Shown: positions 26,373 to 35,692 of the stretch, piece after piece
Position numbering within the stretch: position 1 is the first letter of the stretch
Layout: each line of letters starts with the position of its first letter
DNA from: Lanius collurio
Taxonomy: Eukaryota; Chordata; Aves; Passeriformes; Laniidae
DNA: 64,000 nucleotides
Assembly (NCBI GenBank): GCA_020086605.1
Contig: JACBWW010000039.1
Location: 1,657,600 to 1,721,599, forward strand
Reading direction: 5' to 3'
Made by a program: the position numbers and the translations under genes
Notes under the pieces: generated by a model
The model's database searches: none
Seen by the model: the letters and a program-made list of their open reading frames with translations, nothing else
Told to the model about the DNA's origin: nothing

Positions 26373-26907
26373 TGCAGGCTTTGATTGGGATAAAATTAAT
26401 TATTTCTGTAGTGGTTGGTGTGGGGTTATGGTTTGGATTTGTGCTGGAAAGAGTGTTGAAAGTACAGGGATGTTTTTTGTTGTTCCTGAGCAGTTCTTAC
26501 CCAGAGCCAAGGCCTTTCCTGCTCCCCACCAGAGAGAATTTGGGGGGGCACAAGGAGCTGGGAGGGGACCCAACCAGGACAGCTGACCCCAACTGACCCA
26601 GGAGATATCCCAGACCATGTGGCAGCACCCTCAGCATACAAAGCTGGGGAGGAGGAGGAAGGGGGGACGTTTGGAGTGATGGTGTTTGTCTTCCCAGGTC
26701 ACCATTACAGGTGCTGGAGCCCTGCTGTCCTGGGGATGCTGAACACCTGCCTGTCCTGGGAAGTGGGGAATGAATCCCTTGGTTTGATTTACCTGTTACA
26801 CTGCCTTTATCCCAGCCCAGGGGTTTTCTCCCTTTTAGCCCTGGTGCAGGGGAGCTCACGAGTGGCCTTGTGGGGCTCAGACATCCAGCTGAGGTTAAAC
26901 CACCACA
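26373..26907 (+). mobile_element. Old solo LTR, avian ERVL-like, forward orientation
   Basis: The block is sharply more GC-rich than its surroundings, begins near TGCAGGCTTTGATTGGGATA and ends at GGTTAAACCACCACA, which I recognise as the typical 3' end of a widespread avian LTR class. The order of segments (TTGGGATAAAATTAATT start, CAGCTGACC and GAGATATCCCAGACCATGTG mid-part, degenerate TATA region near 26636-26643, CCTTTATCCCAGCCCAGG late part) matches that class. The TATA box reads ATACAAA and the usual ATTAAA-like signal is lost, so it is probably inactive. No internal retroviral sequence follows, and no clear target-site duplication was found, so the exact start is uncertain. Open frames inside (for example 26497-26916, minus) are by-products of GC content. 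Confidence 0.75.
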
Positions 26908-29900
26908 GATCCACATTCCCTTCCAAATACTAATGCTCTGTCATCGATGAGGCAATATTTTTTGATGCATTGTGTTTTCTCAGGTATTATGAGGCACTTG
27001 CTCTTCCAATGTAAAAAAATTCTCCAGGGGCATTTTTCCTTTATCATGGTAATTAAGTAAAGAAATAGGAAATCCTTAGAGAGAGAAAGACCTTGGAACA
27101 GCTCAGGGAGACCACTACCAGGAGAACAATTGGGAAGATAGGAGGGAAATACAGGTGGGCAGACCTGATAACATGTGGAAGAGTCACTGGAGGGGGAAGA
27201 GAGGAAGAGATACTGTTTCATTACAAAGATAACATATCTAGGAGATCAAACCTCTAGGACAGCTTCTTTATTATCAAAACCAGACTCATAATTATAAAAA
27301 ATGTAAAGGGGGAAAGTGCTGAAAAAAAAAGACTCATTACAGATCATTAGAAAATGCTGTCTGGGAATTCCAGTCTTTTAAGTGCCTTTATTGAGCATAA
27401 TGTTTCCTGAATTATAAAAATCGGAATAATTAGCTAAAAGCATTAGTGTGTTCATGTGGAACTCTTGAATTTGAAAGATGAAAATGAGGCTGAAGAAAAT
27501 CTGTTTCTAAAACTTTCCTCATGAAAATAAACCTACTTCTGTGAAGGAAGCCCATCAGGTTTTACACACGGCCAGGTCTGGAGGAATAAACTCAGTCCCT
27601 CCCATATAAACTCCTTAAACCAGATTTTTAAATGAAGTGCGTTCTGTCATGAAAGCAAAGAAGGGTTTGGAGAACATTTAAAAAGGGTTCTACAATGTCT
27701 ACACCATTGCTGAAAGAGGTCCAAAATCATCTCCTATCCCACCTATCAACACTTTGCAGGATGGGAGAGATTATGGTGTTTATTGTAGCATTTTTATCCA
27801 GTATTTGCCACATTTCTGGGATAGAAATTCCATGGCTATTCCTATGTGTGCTTATGTTCAGAGGGGAAATGAATCCCTAACTTTAAGAATTAGGAAGTCC
27901 ATTTTCTGAAGTTTCTGTGGCACTGGGGAGAGTATTCCTCTTTTGCTTCCCTCTGGCAAGCTGAGGCAAGAGCGTGGTTAGCTGAGGGGGAGTGGGAGGT
28001 GCAGCATCTGGGCCAGAGAGAGAAAGCAGAGCTCTGGTTGTGCTAAATAAACCATAGGAGAGCTGGAATGAGGAGCCACAATTCAGGAGGTGACTAATGT
28101 GTTTTTCCTCTGAATGTGACAGGATTGGATGTTCTGTCCTCTTGCTGTTTTGGTCTCTTTAAAAATTAACTATAAATAGAAATAAATGAAAGACTGAAGC
28201 GAGAAGTATTCTGGTTTTAAACCGGCAGATTCATGGCTACGTTTTGTGTCTCGGAAGCTGAAGAAATTGTGCTGATTTCCTTTAGACATAAAGTTCTTTA
28301 AGTTATATTTGTGGACCAAAAGGGGACTTTTATTCATATTTAGTCTCCCAGATAATGTTTACTTTGTGTATGAATGTCAAAATAAATTTTGTGAAAAATC
28401 AAGGCCGTGGGGATCAGTACCCAGTTTTATTTGATCACTGTATGATAGATAACCTGGCAAACATGGAGTAGAGGGGTCTAGAGGAGCTCATGGACACATA
28501 AAATAATGTGAAAATAAGATTCTGGAGATTTGGTGCAGTATCAGGACCATGTTTTCTGCCATCTGTACTTTACAACAACTGGTACAGTATTCAAGGTCTG
28601 ATAAGTATTTTGGTGATGCAAATAGTGACAGTAAACTGAAAGTGTTTTCAGATCAGAGATGATGCCTCCTCTCTGCCTTTCCAGAAATGTTCTGAAAGGA
28701 AGGACAGCAGCTAGAGAATTTCACATCTTCTTAATGAGAGGGGACACAAGAATATAAAAAACCACCTAAATATCTGATGAACACATTAGTGAGGTTTTCC
28801 TGTTTTGCCAGATGTTTCTCAGTTTTGTAGTTTAAGAGACTTTAAATGCTCTATGAAGATCCTGGAGGTCTTTCATTACATTCTTTTATATAGCAATAAT
28901 CAATAACTTAGATCCCAATTGGATCCTGGAAAGCTATTTCACTTTTTTTATGTCCTTTAAAGGCTGAGAGGAGAAAGTTATCTTAATCTTTACTGTTTTA
29001 TGCACAATCTTTCAAGCTTTCCCTGTCAAAATACATTGCTTTTTAAGTGTTTGTTCTCCCACAGAGGACATTATTCTTTTTATTATGATATGAACATAGT
29101 TAAAACCCATGTTATTTGATAAAATTCCTAACATACAACACACAACTTAGATTTCCTTTGGAGAATGAAGACAAGAGTGTTTGTTTTCTCTTTATGTGTG
29201 CATCTAAAGGCTTTATTGACAGAGTTTGATTTTTTTCCTTTAATTCTAATGTTTGTATCCAGCAATTTGCTTTCTGGGTCTCTGCAATGACACAGTGTGA
29301 ATTGTAATGAAGGAATTGCTAAACTGAATAAATCTTTGGGTCACAAGTACAAAAGTAATGACCTTTTTAGGTCACTGCATCCACTGCTCGAGTTGCAGAA
29401 TAAGAATTAATATGAGTGAGAAGGGAAATATTCCTGTTCTTTGGGTCGTCACCTTGGGTTCCTCAGTCAACTGAACTGGTAGAGACCCAGACCATGATCA
29501 TGGCATTACTTAAATCTGGTGTAAATTCAGTCCTGTCTTCCAACTGCCACAGCTACAGGATCTCCCTGGCTCTGTTGTGCTCACACCACAACTTGTGCAG
29601 TCACTTGGTGAGCCACACCATCCTCTCATGGAACGGGAAAGGGAAGCTGGGCTGGATGTCTGGATGGATGCTCCTCTTCAGCAACATCCTGGGCTAATAA
29701 CAGATTGAAGTGGGTATGTAACCATGGCTTCATGTTCTGAGGGCCAAAAATCTGTAAGTCAATTACCAAATGAGCCATTTCATAGTTAATTTTACTGTGT
29801 TCATTTGCAAACAGAGAAAAAATCTTCAGCCAAGGAGAATTTCCTGTTTTAGTCAGGTTTCCATGCAGCTGTAGTCTTGAATGAATCTCTGTAGTAAGTA

Positions 29901-30100
29901 GATTGAAACACCAAAACCAACTATAGTGACCATGGTAAAGCTGTGAAAACTGCTATTTACTATTTGAATACAATTTGTTTTTCAGATATTTGCAAATATT
30001 ACTTAAACTCAGCTGGTGGGCAAGACGATAAAAAATTTTTTGCCTGCTCAGCTTTTAAATTTCAGTTTCTCTGTTTGTCCTGGAAAGTTATTTAAATTAT
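26908..30100. other. Intergenic or intronic DNA, no gene seen
   Basis: AT-rich single-copy-like sequence. A slightly GC-richer purine patch at 27940-28030 and a frame of 93 codons at 29416-29697 show no domain or family that I recognise. No transposon ends found. Confidence 0.55.
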
Positions 30101-30240
30101 TCATAGCTTGATAAATCTGAAAATCAGAAGGGACCATTGTAATCTTGTAGTTGACCCTCTGCAGAACACCGGCCACATTTCCCCCAGCAGTTCCAATATT
30201 GACCTTATAACTCATGCAGTGTGGGAAGATATTCCAATTT
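30101..30240 (-). mobile_element. Ancient CR1 LINE 3' fragment, antisense
   Basis: On the plus strand the block reads TCATAG, then CAGAAGGGACCATTGTAATC, then a degenerate GTTGACCCTCTGCAGAACAC and CCCCCAGCAGTTCC. This is the reverse complement of the CR1 3' end as known from birds, turtles and crocodilians. It is clearly degraded and lacks any coding part. The limits are approximate. It is an old insertion, in the opposite orientation to the younger CR1 tail at 35630. Confidence 0.7.
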
Positions 30241-30936
30241 AGTTTCCTTTTCTATTTTCAGTATTTGAAGGGCATGTCTAAAGTCAAACTGTGGTGGATA
30301 AATGATTTCCTGCCTCATCATTTGAAACTGCTGGCACTATACATCTGGAACTTTATTAGCTGTGTTTGGTTTTCACTTGTTATTGTCATACACCTTGTCT
30401 TTGAATGGTAAGGACAGATGCAGATGGTTTAGGTTTCTTGTTTCCATCGAATTTGGAGATTGGTGTCCACATTATACATTTGTAGGTCTGACCCTACTTA
30501 TTTCATCTCTCAGAAACACAGAGTTGCTAAATTATTCCTTAGTGTTTAGCCTGGAAAAAAAGTGTGTTTATGCTCAGTCTTACCTCTGACTTTGAGTGCC
30601 AGGTTGACACCACAGAATTCTACTCCAAGAGTGACTCAAAGGAAGAAATTACAGTCTCAGTTATTTGTCTCAGGAGTCAATAACTTCCCTGTAACTCAAT
30701 TTCCTCAGTGGTTAGAAAGAAACATGGACTTTTGGACTATCTAGTTATATCTGAGTGTCTTGGTCTGCAAGGGCTGTAGTAAACTGACATTGCTTTTATC
30801 AGGGATTTAAATAATGAACAATTATCTGTTTTTTAGGAAAAATCAAGCTTTTATTTTTTTGTGGAACTAAAAACCTTTGACCTGCTTTGACCTTTTTGAA
30901 TGAAAAATCATAACTCATGATGTTAGCATTACTTGG
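30241..30936. other. Intergenic or intronic DNA, no gene seen
   Basis: Overlapping open frames of 60-75 codons have no recognisable features. Similarity to CR1 may continue a little beyond 30240, but I cannot follow it. Confidence 0.5.
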
Positions 30937-31153
30937 TGTATATGTATATGTACATGTACATGGATATGTATATGTGTATGTATATGTACATGTACATGTA
31001 TATGTATGTACATGTATATGCATATGTACATGTGTACATGTATATGTGTATACATATGTATATGTGTATGTGTATGTACATGCATATGCATATGTATATG
31101 TACATGTATATGTATATGTATATACATGTACATGTATATGTATAAGTATATGC
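30937..31153. repeat. Long TATG/TACATG microsatellite
   Basis: About 217 bases of alternating purine-pyrimidine sequence built from TATATG, TACATG and TGTATG units with no run longer than a few perfect copies. It is open in several frames on both strands and gives Met/Tyr/Val- or His/Ile/Thr-rich translations that are not genes. Interruptions suggest it is old. Confidence 0.95.
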
Positions 31154-31345
31154 TAGAAATGGGGCAGGGAGAACAGAAAACACCATTTTAGTTATTTAGG
31201 TGACGTCACACCCTGGAAGACATTTGGTGGCATTGAAACTGGCATAGAAGTTCAATGTGTTACCCTCAGACTTGATTCCAAGTTCATTGGAGACACAAAT
31301 GCAGAATTCAGGTCTTGTGGTCAGTCAGGAGCCGGGCACTGCAAT

Positions 31346-31524
31346 GGCACAGCAGCCCTGTCAGTAACTCTGGCAGTGCTGCCTGTCCCACCCTGGCACA
31401 GCAGCCCGTCAGTAACTCTGGCAGTGCTGCCTGTCCCAGCCTGGCACAGCAGCCCTGTCAGTAACTCTGGCAGTGCTGCCTGTCCCAGCCTGGCACAGCA
31501 GCCCGTCAGTAACTCTGGCAGTGC
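31346..31524. repeat. GC-rich 48/49 bp minisatellite, cut by the assembly gap
   Basis: Units start at 31346 (49 bp), 31395 (48 bp), 31443 (49 bp) and 31492 (33 bp before the gap). They are nearly identical: GGCACAGCAGCCC, GTCAGTAACTCTGGCAG and TGCTGCCTGTCCCAGCCT occur in each. The units alternate between CCCTG and CCCG forms, so the array has a 97 bp higher-order period. One unit carries CCACCCT instead of CCAGCCT. The open frame through it is a by-product of the repeat. High identity suggests recent expansion or homogenisation. Confidence 0.95.
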
Positions 31525-31779
31525 NNNNNNNNNNNNNNNNNNNNNNNNNNNNNNNNNNNNNNNNNNNNNNNNNNNNNNNNNNNNNNNNNNNNNNNNNNNN
31601 NNNNNNNNNNNNNNNNNNNNNNNNNNNNNNNNNNNNNNNNNNNNNNNNNNNNNNNNNNNNNNNNNNNNNNNNNNNNNNNNNNNNNNNNNNNNNNNNNNNN
31701 NNNNNNNNNNNNNNNNNNNNNNNNNNNNNNNNNNNNNNNNNNNNNNNNNNNNNNNNNNNNNNNNNNNNNNNNNNNNNNN
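31525..31779. other. Assembly gap
   Basis: 255 consecutive N. It starts inside the minisatellite and ends at unique-looking sequence (CAGAACAAATTATAGC), so the hidden part probably includes more repeat units. The true length is unknown. Confidence 1.
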
Positions 31780-32339
31780 CAGAACAAATTATAGCTTGAT
31801 ATTACCTCCAAGAAAAAAAAAATGTAAGAAAAGAAAACTGATATGAATGAAAAAGAACCTTTGAATTACAACCCAGGGTTATCTTTCTGTATCATCAAAG
31901 TTAAAAAAAAAAAAGTCCATTTTCTTGTTCTCTTTCCTCTAACAGTAGAACATCAAAATGTAGATCTGTTTGAAAAAGATGTAATATCAGAGCATCTGAT
32001 TTTAACAAGCTTTAAGACTTATACTCTTCTATTTTGTTATAGAGGTTAATGCATTTTGACATTTCATTAGTAAATATGTCCTTTTATTATAAATTATTGT
32101 GCAGTCACTCTTTGGTCTGCTGACAATAATTATATTTTTGGGGATAAATATTGTGTGTTCACTGTATAATCCATGCCTCCAGTAGCTTGTATCTCAGCAG
32201 TTGTTTTGTGTACAAATTTTAGTCACTTATTCATGAGGATCATTGCTCTTTCATAGGTGAAAGTTGTGTCTCATGCTTTAGAAACTACTCTCTTAAAAGA
32301 GTTCTGTTAAGAGGAAAGAGTTCTGGTTTGTATTTTAAT

Positions 32340-32740
32340 TAATATCGTGCAAAACACTGGAAACACTTTTATAACACACAGAAAACAAGATGTGCCTTAA
32401 GAATAGCAGTGCCCAAATTTATGCTTCTCCATAATCTGTTATTTCTAAGTATTTAAAACAGTAATTTTAGTGAGAAAATATTAAATTTAATAGCAAATCT
32501 GAAGCAGTCTGGATATGATATGCATCTCAGTTAATGCAATTTCCATTGATGATTCACTTGCTAAACTTAGAAATATTTCCATTAATATGATTTTGCATAA
32601 TCTTGTGATTAATAGTAGATTTTCTATTTTAATATGGAAAAATTCTTTACAGTCTAAATTAGTGTCAGAATTTATAGAGGCTAAACTAAATACTTATTAC
32701 AACAGTGGCTTGAATTAATGCAATAAGCCCATAGAGGCAG
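32340..32740. other. AT-rich segment resembling a conserved non-coding element
   Basis: A 400-base stretch with many TAAT and ATTA cores (TTAATTAATAT, CATTAATATG, GTGATTAATAG) and TTTGCATAAT, free of simple repeats. A 67-codon open frame (32515-32718) lies within it but has no features. Texture only; conservation is not tested. Confidence 0.2.
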
Positions 32741-34134
32741 TGCTGCATTAGGGCACGAGATGCTCCTGAGTAGGTTTTTAATGGAAAAAAAAAATAGTTC
32801 TGAGCTGGTTTAGCCAAATTTAGAAATATACTCCCTCAGAGAAGGTAGGTTATAAACCACCCCTTCCCCCTGCCAGTCACCCCAAGACAAGTTCTTATGA
32901 CAGAACTTCATAAATAAATTTCATGGATATTTTTTACCTCAAACACATCAAAAATATTTGATTGTGTAATGAAGTAACACTTACAGGACATCTGTGTTGC
33001 ATTCTTACTTCTGGGTAAAAATGCATCACTATGTGAGTCTGGTGAAATTTATCTTCTCTTGTAAAGAGTGAAATATTAAATTTGGTACATAATCTGCAAG
33101 TTGGTCAATTGATGTACTATATGTGGTATGGTCTCAGGAAAACTTGGCCACTGAAGTTTATTTTTTTTTCTTTTAGGTATTGTTTTTTTTTATATTCAAC
33201 TGAGAATATTTCTGTGTTATAGTAGATCACACTTAAAGAATTAACTCAGTCATGATATATGCCATGATAGCTCTTTTCCTAATTGCTTTGGTTTTGAGGC
33301 CCCCCCAAAAAATTTTTGCTTGCTTTGTTTTCAACTCTAATGCCAAATTCAGCACCTTGCTATGTCCTTTACAATGTAGTTTGTGTGAAACTTGCTTGTT
33401 AAGAATTTTCATTTTTCTTGATGGTAAATGCACTGCTCTTTCTCACTGTAGCCATACTGAAGACTGTAATTTACCTGTTAAATGCTGTTCCTACTGCTGC
33501 CTTCCTTCCTTCCCTAGTGAAATTGGGATAACAACACTACCCTACAGAGTTGACACACGTTTTCCTATTATGTCTGCTGTGACCTTTATTTTTCCTGCTT
33601 CTACCAGTGGACCTGTGTCTCTCAGAGCAAAACAGAATCTTCTATTTTAAATGAAGCCTTGTTTTTTTGGTTAAAGGAGTAAGAAAAATTAGTGTGGAAA
33701 AACAATACCATTAACCAAGTAAAGCTAATGACTGGGAACATGAGGAAATGATCTTTTAACAAGTTAATGGGGGAGTTTAAATCCCCAGTTTGGTTCCTCT
33801 TTATGTCCCACTCTCCTTGTCTTTGGGCATTTTTCCTAACCTGCCTTTGCTGCAGTCTCTGGTGTGTGACAAGGGCATCACACAGCACTGCCAGACCTTA
33901 TGTTTCTGTCTGCTCTTCCTGGCCATGCACAAACCTTCTGCCCAATTAGGTCAGAATTGGAGTTAGGTCTGGGAGAGCCACTGAATTCAAATATTTACAG
34001 AAACAGCTTTACACTTTCTCAGTACCTCCAATCAAACCCAACTGGTTTTTGTTCGTTACTGCCTTAAGAGCTTCTTCACTGCAAAAGTCAGAGAGGGATT
34101 ATTTGGTGTAAATTCACAGGGTCACTGGTGTTTT

Positions 34135-34164
34135 CACACACACACACACTCATGCACACACACT
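34135..34164. repeat. Interrupted (CA)n microsatellite
   Basis: CACACA units in two blocks separated by TCATG. Short and imperfect. Confidence 0.85.
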
Positions 34165-35063
34165 CAAGGAAAGCACAAACATCCTGTCAGAGCACTGACA
34201 CAGAGTGGAAGCAGCCTTCTATTTCCCACATTGGGAAGGGCAGGAACTCTAATTCCATAGCCTAGGTGCTCTGGGTAATTCCTCCCATTAGGAGGAATTA
34301 CAGGAATTCCGTATAGGAATTCTGACTCTCAGGCACCAAAATAACAATCCAGAATTAACCTTTCCCTCCACACGTCTTTGTAATTCTGCTGATTTTTACA
34401 GGACCACTTAAAAAAATAGTTTCTGGAATGTCAATGCATTGCCAGATGCACATATTAAAAAGAAATTGTCCATATTTAAGTTCATTCATCAAGCAAAGAC
34501 TAAATCATTCCACCTCCAGGGATCCCCAGGAGAAAAGCTTTTGGGTCAGGAATACACTGAGAATGAAAGGTTTTTAAGGAGCATTATTGTATACCTGCTT
34601 CTGTTAGTGCCTGGTGTCTCTCTCTGTGCTTTCTGCTGCACTCCTGCCTTGGGGACACTCTTTAACATAATCTGGCAGTTCCAGTTTTCTTCCTGTTCTA
34701 TGAGCAATTTCTTTTAAATCTTCAACTGTCTCAATATACTCAGTATTTTTAGTTCAAGAGGATGAGCAATTTCTAGGGCATTGGTAAATGCCTCTTTTTT
34801 CCTCCCCCTTTTTTTTTGTTAGTCGTCTTCCAGATGCATTGAATAACATTCAAAACAAGGCTTGTCTCCACTTAACAAAGTTAAATTCATTGAAGCACTT
34901 CCTGTTACTAGGAGAAATAAAATTACTTAAATTGAGCTAAATGCCTGACATATTTTTTTTTCCAGGGGTAAAATCTTTGTTGGAAATAATTTTTACCCAA
35001 GATTTAACTTTTTTTTTTTTTTATCCTTCAAAAATTGCTGGTTTGCTCTAAATATAATCACAA

Positions 35064-35091
35064 CTGTTATTATTATTATTAATAATAACAG
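35064..35091. repeat. Perfect AT-rich hairpin in an ATT run
   Basis: CTGTTATTATTA and TAATAATAACAG form 12 bp perfect inverted arms with a 4-base loop. It is built from ATT trinucleotides and so is probably a by-product of simple-sequence growth rather than a structured RNA. Confidence 0.75.
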
Positions 35092-35629
35092 TAATTGAAG
35101 TTTCAGTCCTGAAGTGCCCCTTTTATTAGTAAAAGTAAAGGAAAAGTTCAAGGAAGGTGTTATTGCAAAAGTGATTACAGCAATTGAACAAAAATGTTGC
35201 TGACTGAATTTCCCTGTGTGGGTTCTTTATCCCACAGACTCGGTAGTTTGTAAGGCTAATATTTCCATTATTTTATAAAAATGTATCTTCTGTAATACCC
35301 ATAACCCAATACTGTTTTTTCTCCCCCTCAGAGATCTTTTGAAAGATCAATAGCTTGATGATGTTTTTCCTGAACTATTTGACTACTGCCTCAAAATTTT
35401 AGCCTTTGCTTGGAATCATTTTTGGTAGGAACTTTTCAAATAGCAAAGTGGAAATGTTATCTATTTCAAAACACTGTCTTTCAAAGGGAGGAAAACACAA
35501 TTAGACTGGGTTTGGCTCTGGAGTTAGTTAGAGGTCTCTTTAGTGTACCCCAGGATGTGGGGAGTTCTGTCCTTTTAGGTAGAGCTATGTTTGGGTTCAT
35601 ATCTGCACTGTCTTTTCCAGCCTGTGCCA

Positions 35630-35692
35630 TTTTGCATTTGGACTCGGCCTCAAGTTTTTTTCCAACCTAAATAATTATCTGATTTTATGATC
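35630..35692 (+). mobile_element. CR1 LINE 3' tail, forward orientation
   Basis: TTGGACTCGGCCTCAAG, then TTTTTTTCCAACCTAAAT, then degenerate copies of the ATTCTATG-type terminal repeat (GATTTTATGATC). This order is the signature of avian CR1 3' ends. It is a strongly 5'-truncated copy, as usual for CR1; any further body upstream is too diverged for me to follow. Confidence 0.6.

Larger units (their letters stand above)
31780..35629. other. Intergenic or intronic AT-rich DNA, no gene seen
   Basis: Mainly AT-rich. It includes a 132-codon Cys-rich open frame (33252-33650, plus) with no recognisable domain and no supporting signals, the CA microsatellite at 34135, a T14 run at 35009-35022, and a 12 bp-arm hairpin at 35064. 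Around 34275-34320 are short inverted AATTCCTCC/GGAGGAATT copies. Confidence 0.55.

Noticed and set aside
26497..26916. 139-codon Pro/Ser/Gly-rich minus-strand open frame
   Set aside because: It runs antisense through the ERVL-like LTR and reflects its GC content.
30915..31191. Several Tyr/Val/His/Met-rich open frames on both strands
   Set aside because: They are translations of the TATG/TACATG microsatellite.
31376..31846. 156-codon open frame
   Set aside because: Built from minisatellite units and 255 undetermined bases; no coding claim is possible.
33252..33650. 132-codon Cys-rich plus-strand open frame
   Set aside because: Cysteines are not spaced as in a known domain, no signal sequence cleavage pattern is convincing, and the AT-rich context fits chance.
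34275..34322. Clustered short inverted repeats of AATTCC type
   Set aside because: Arms are 9 bp or less and of low complexity, with no boundary or duplication to support an element.
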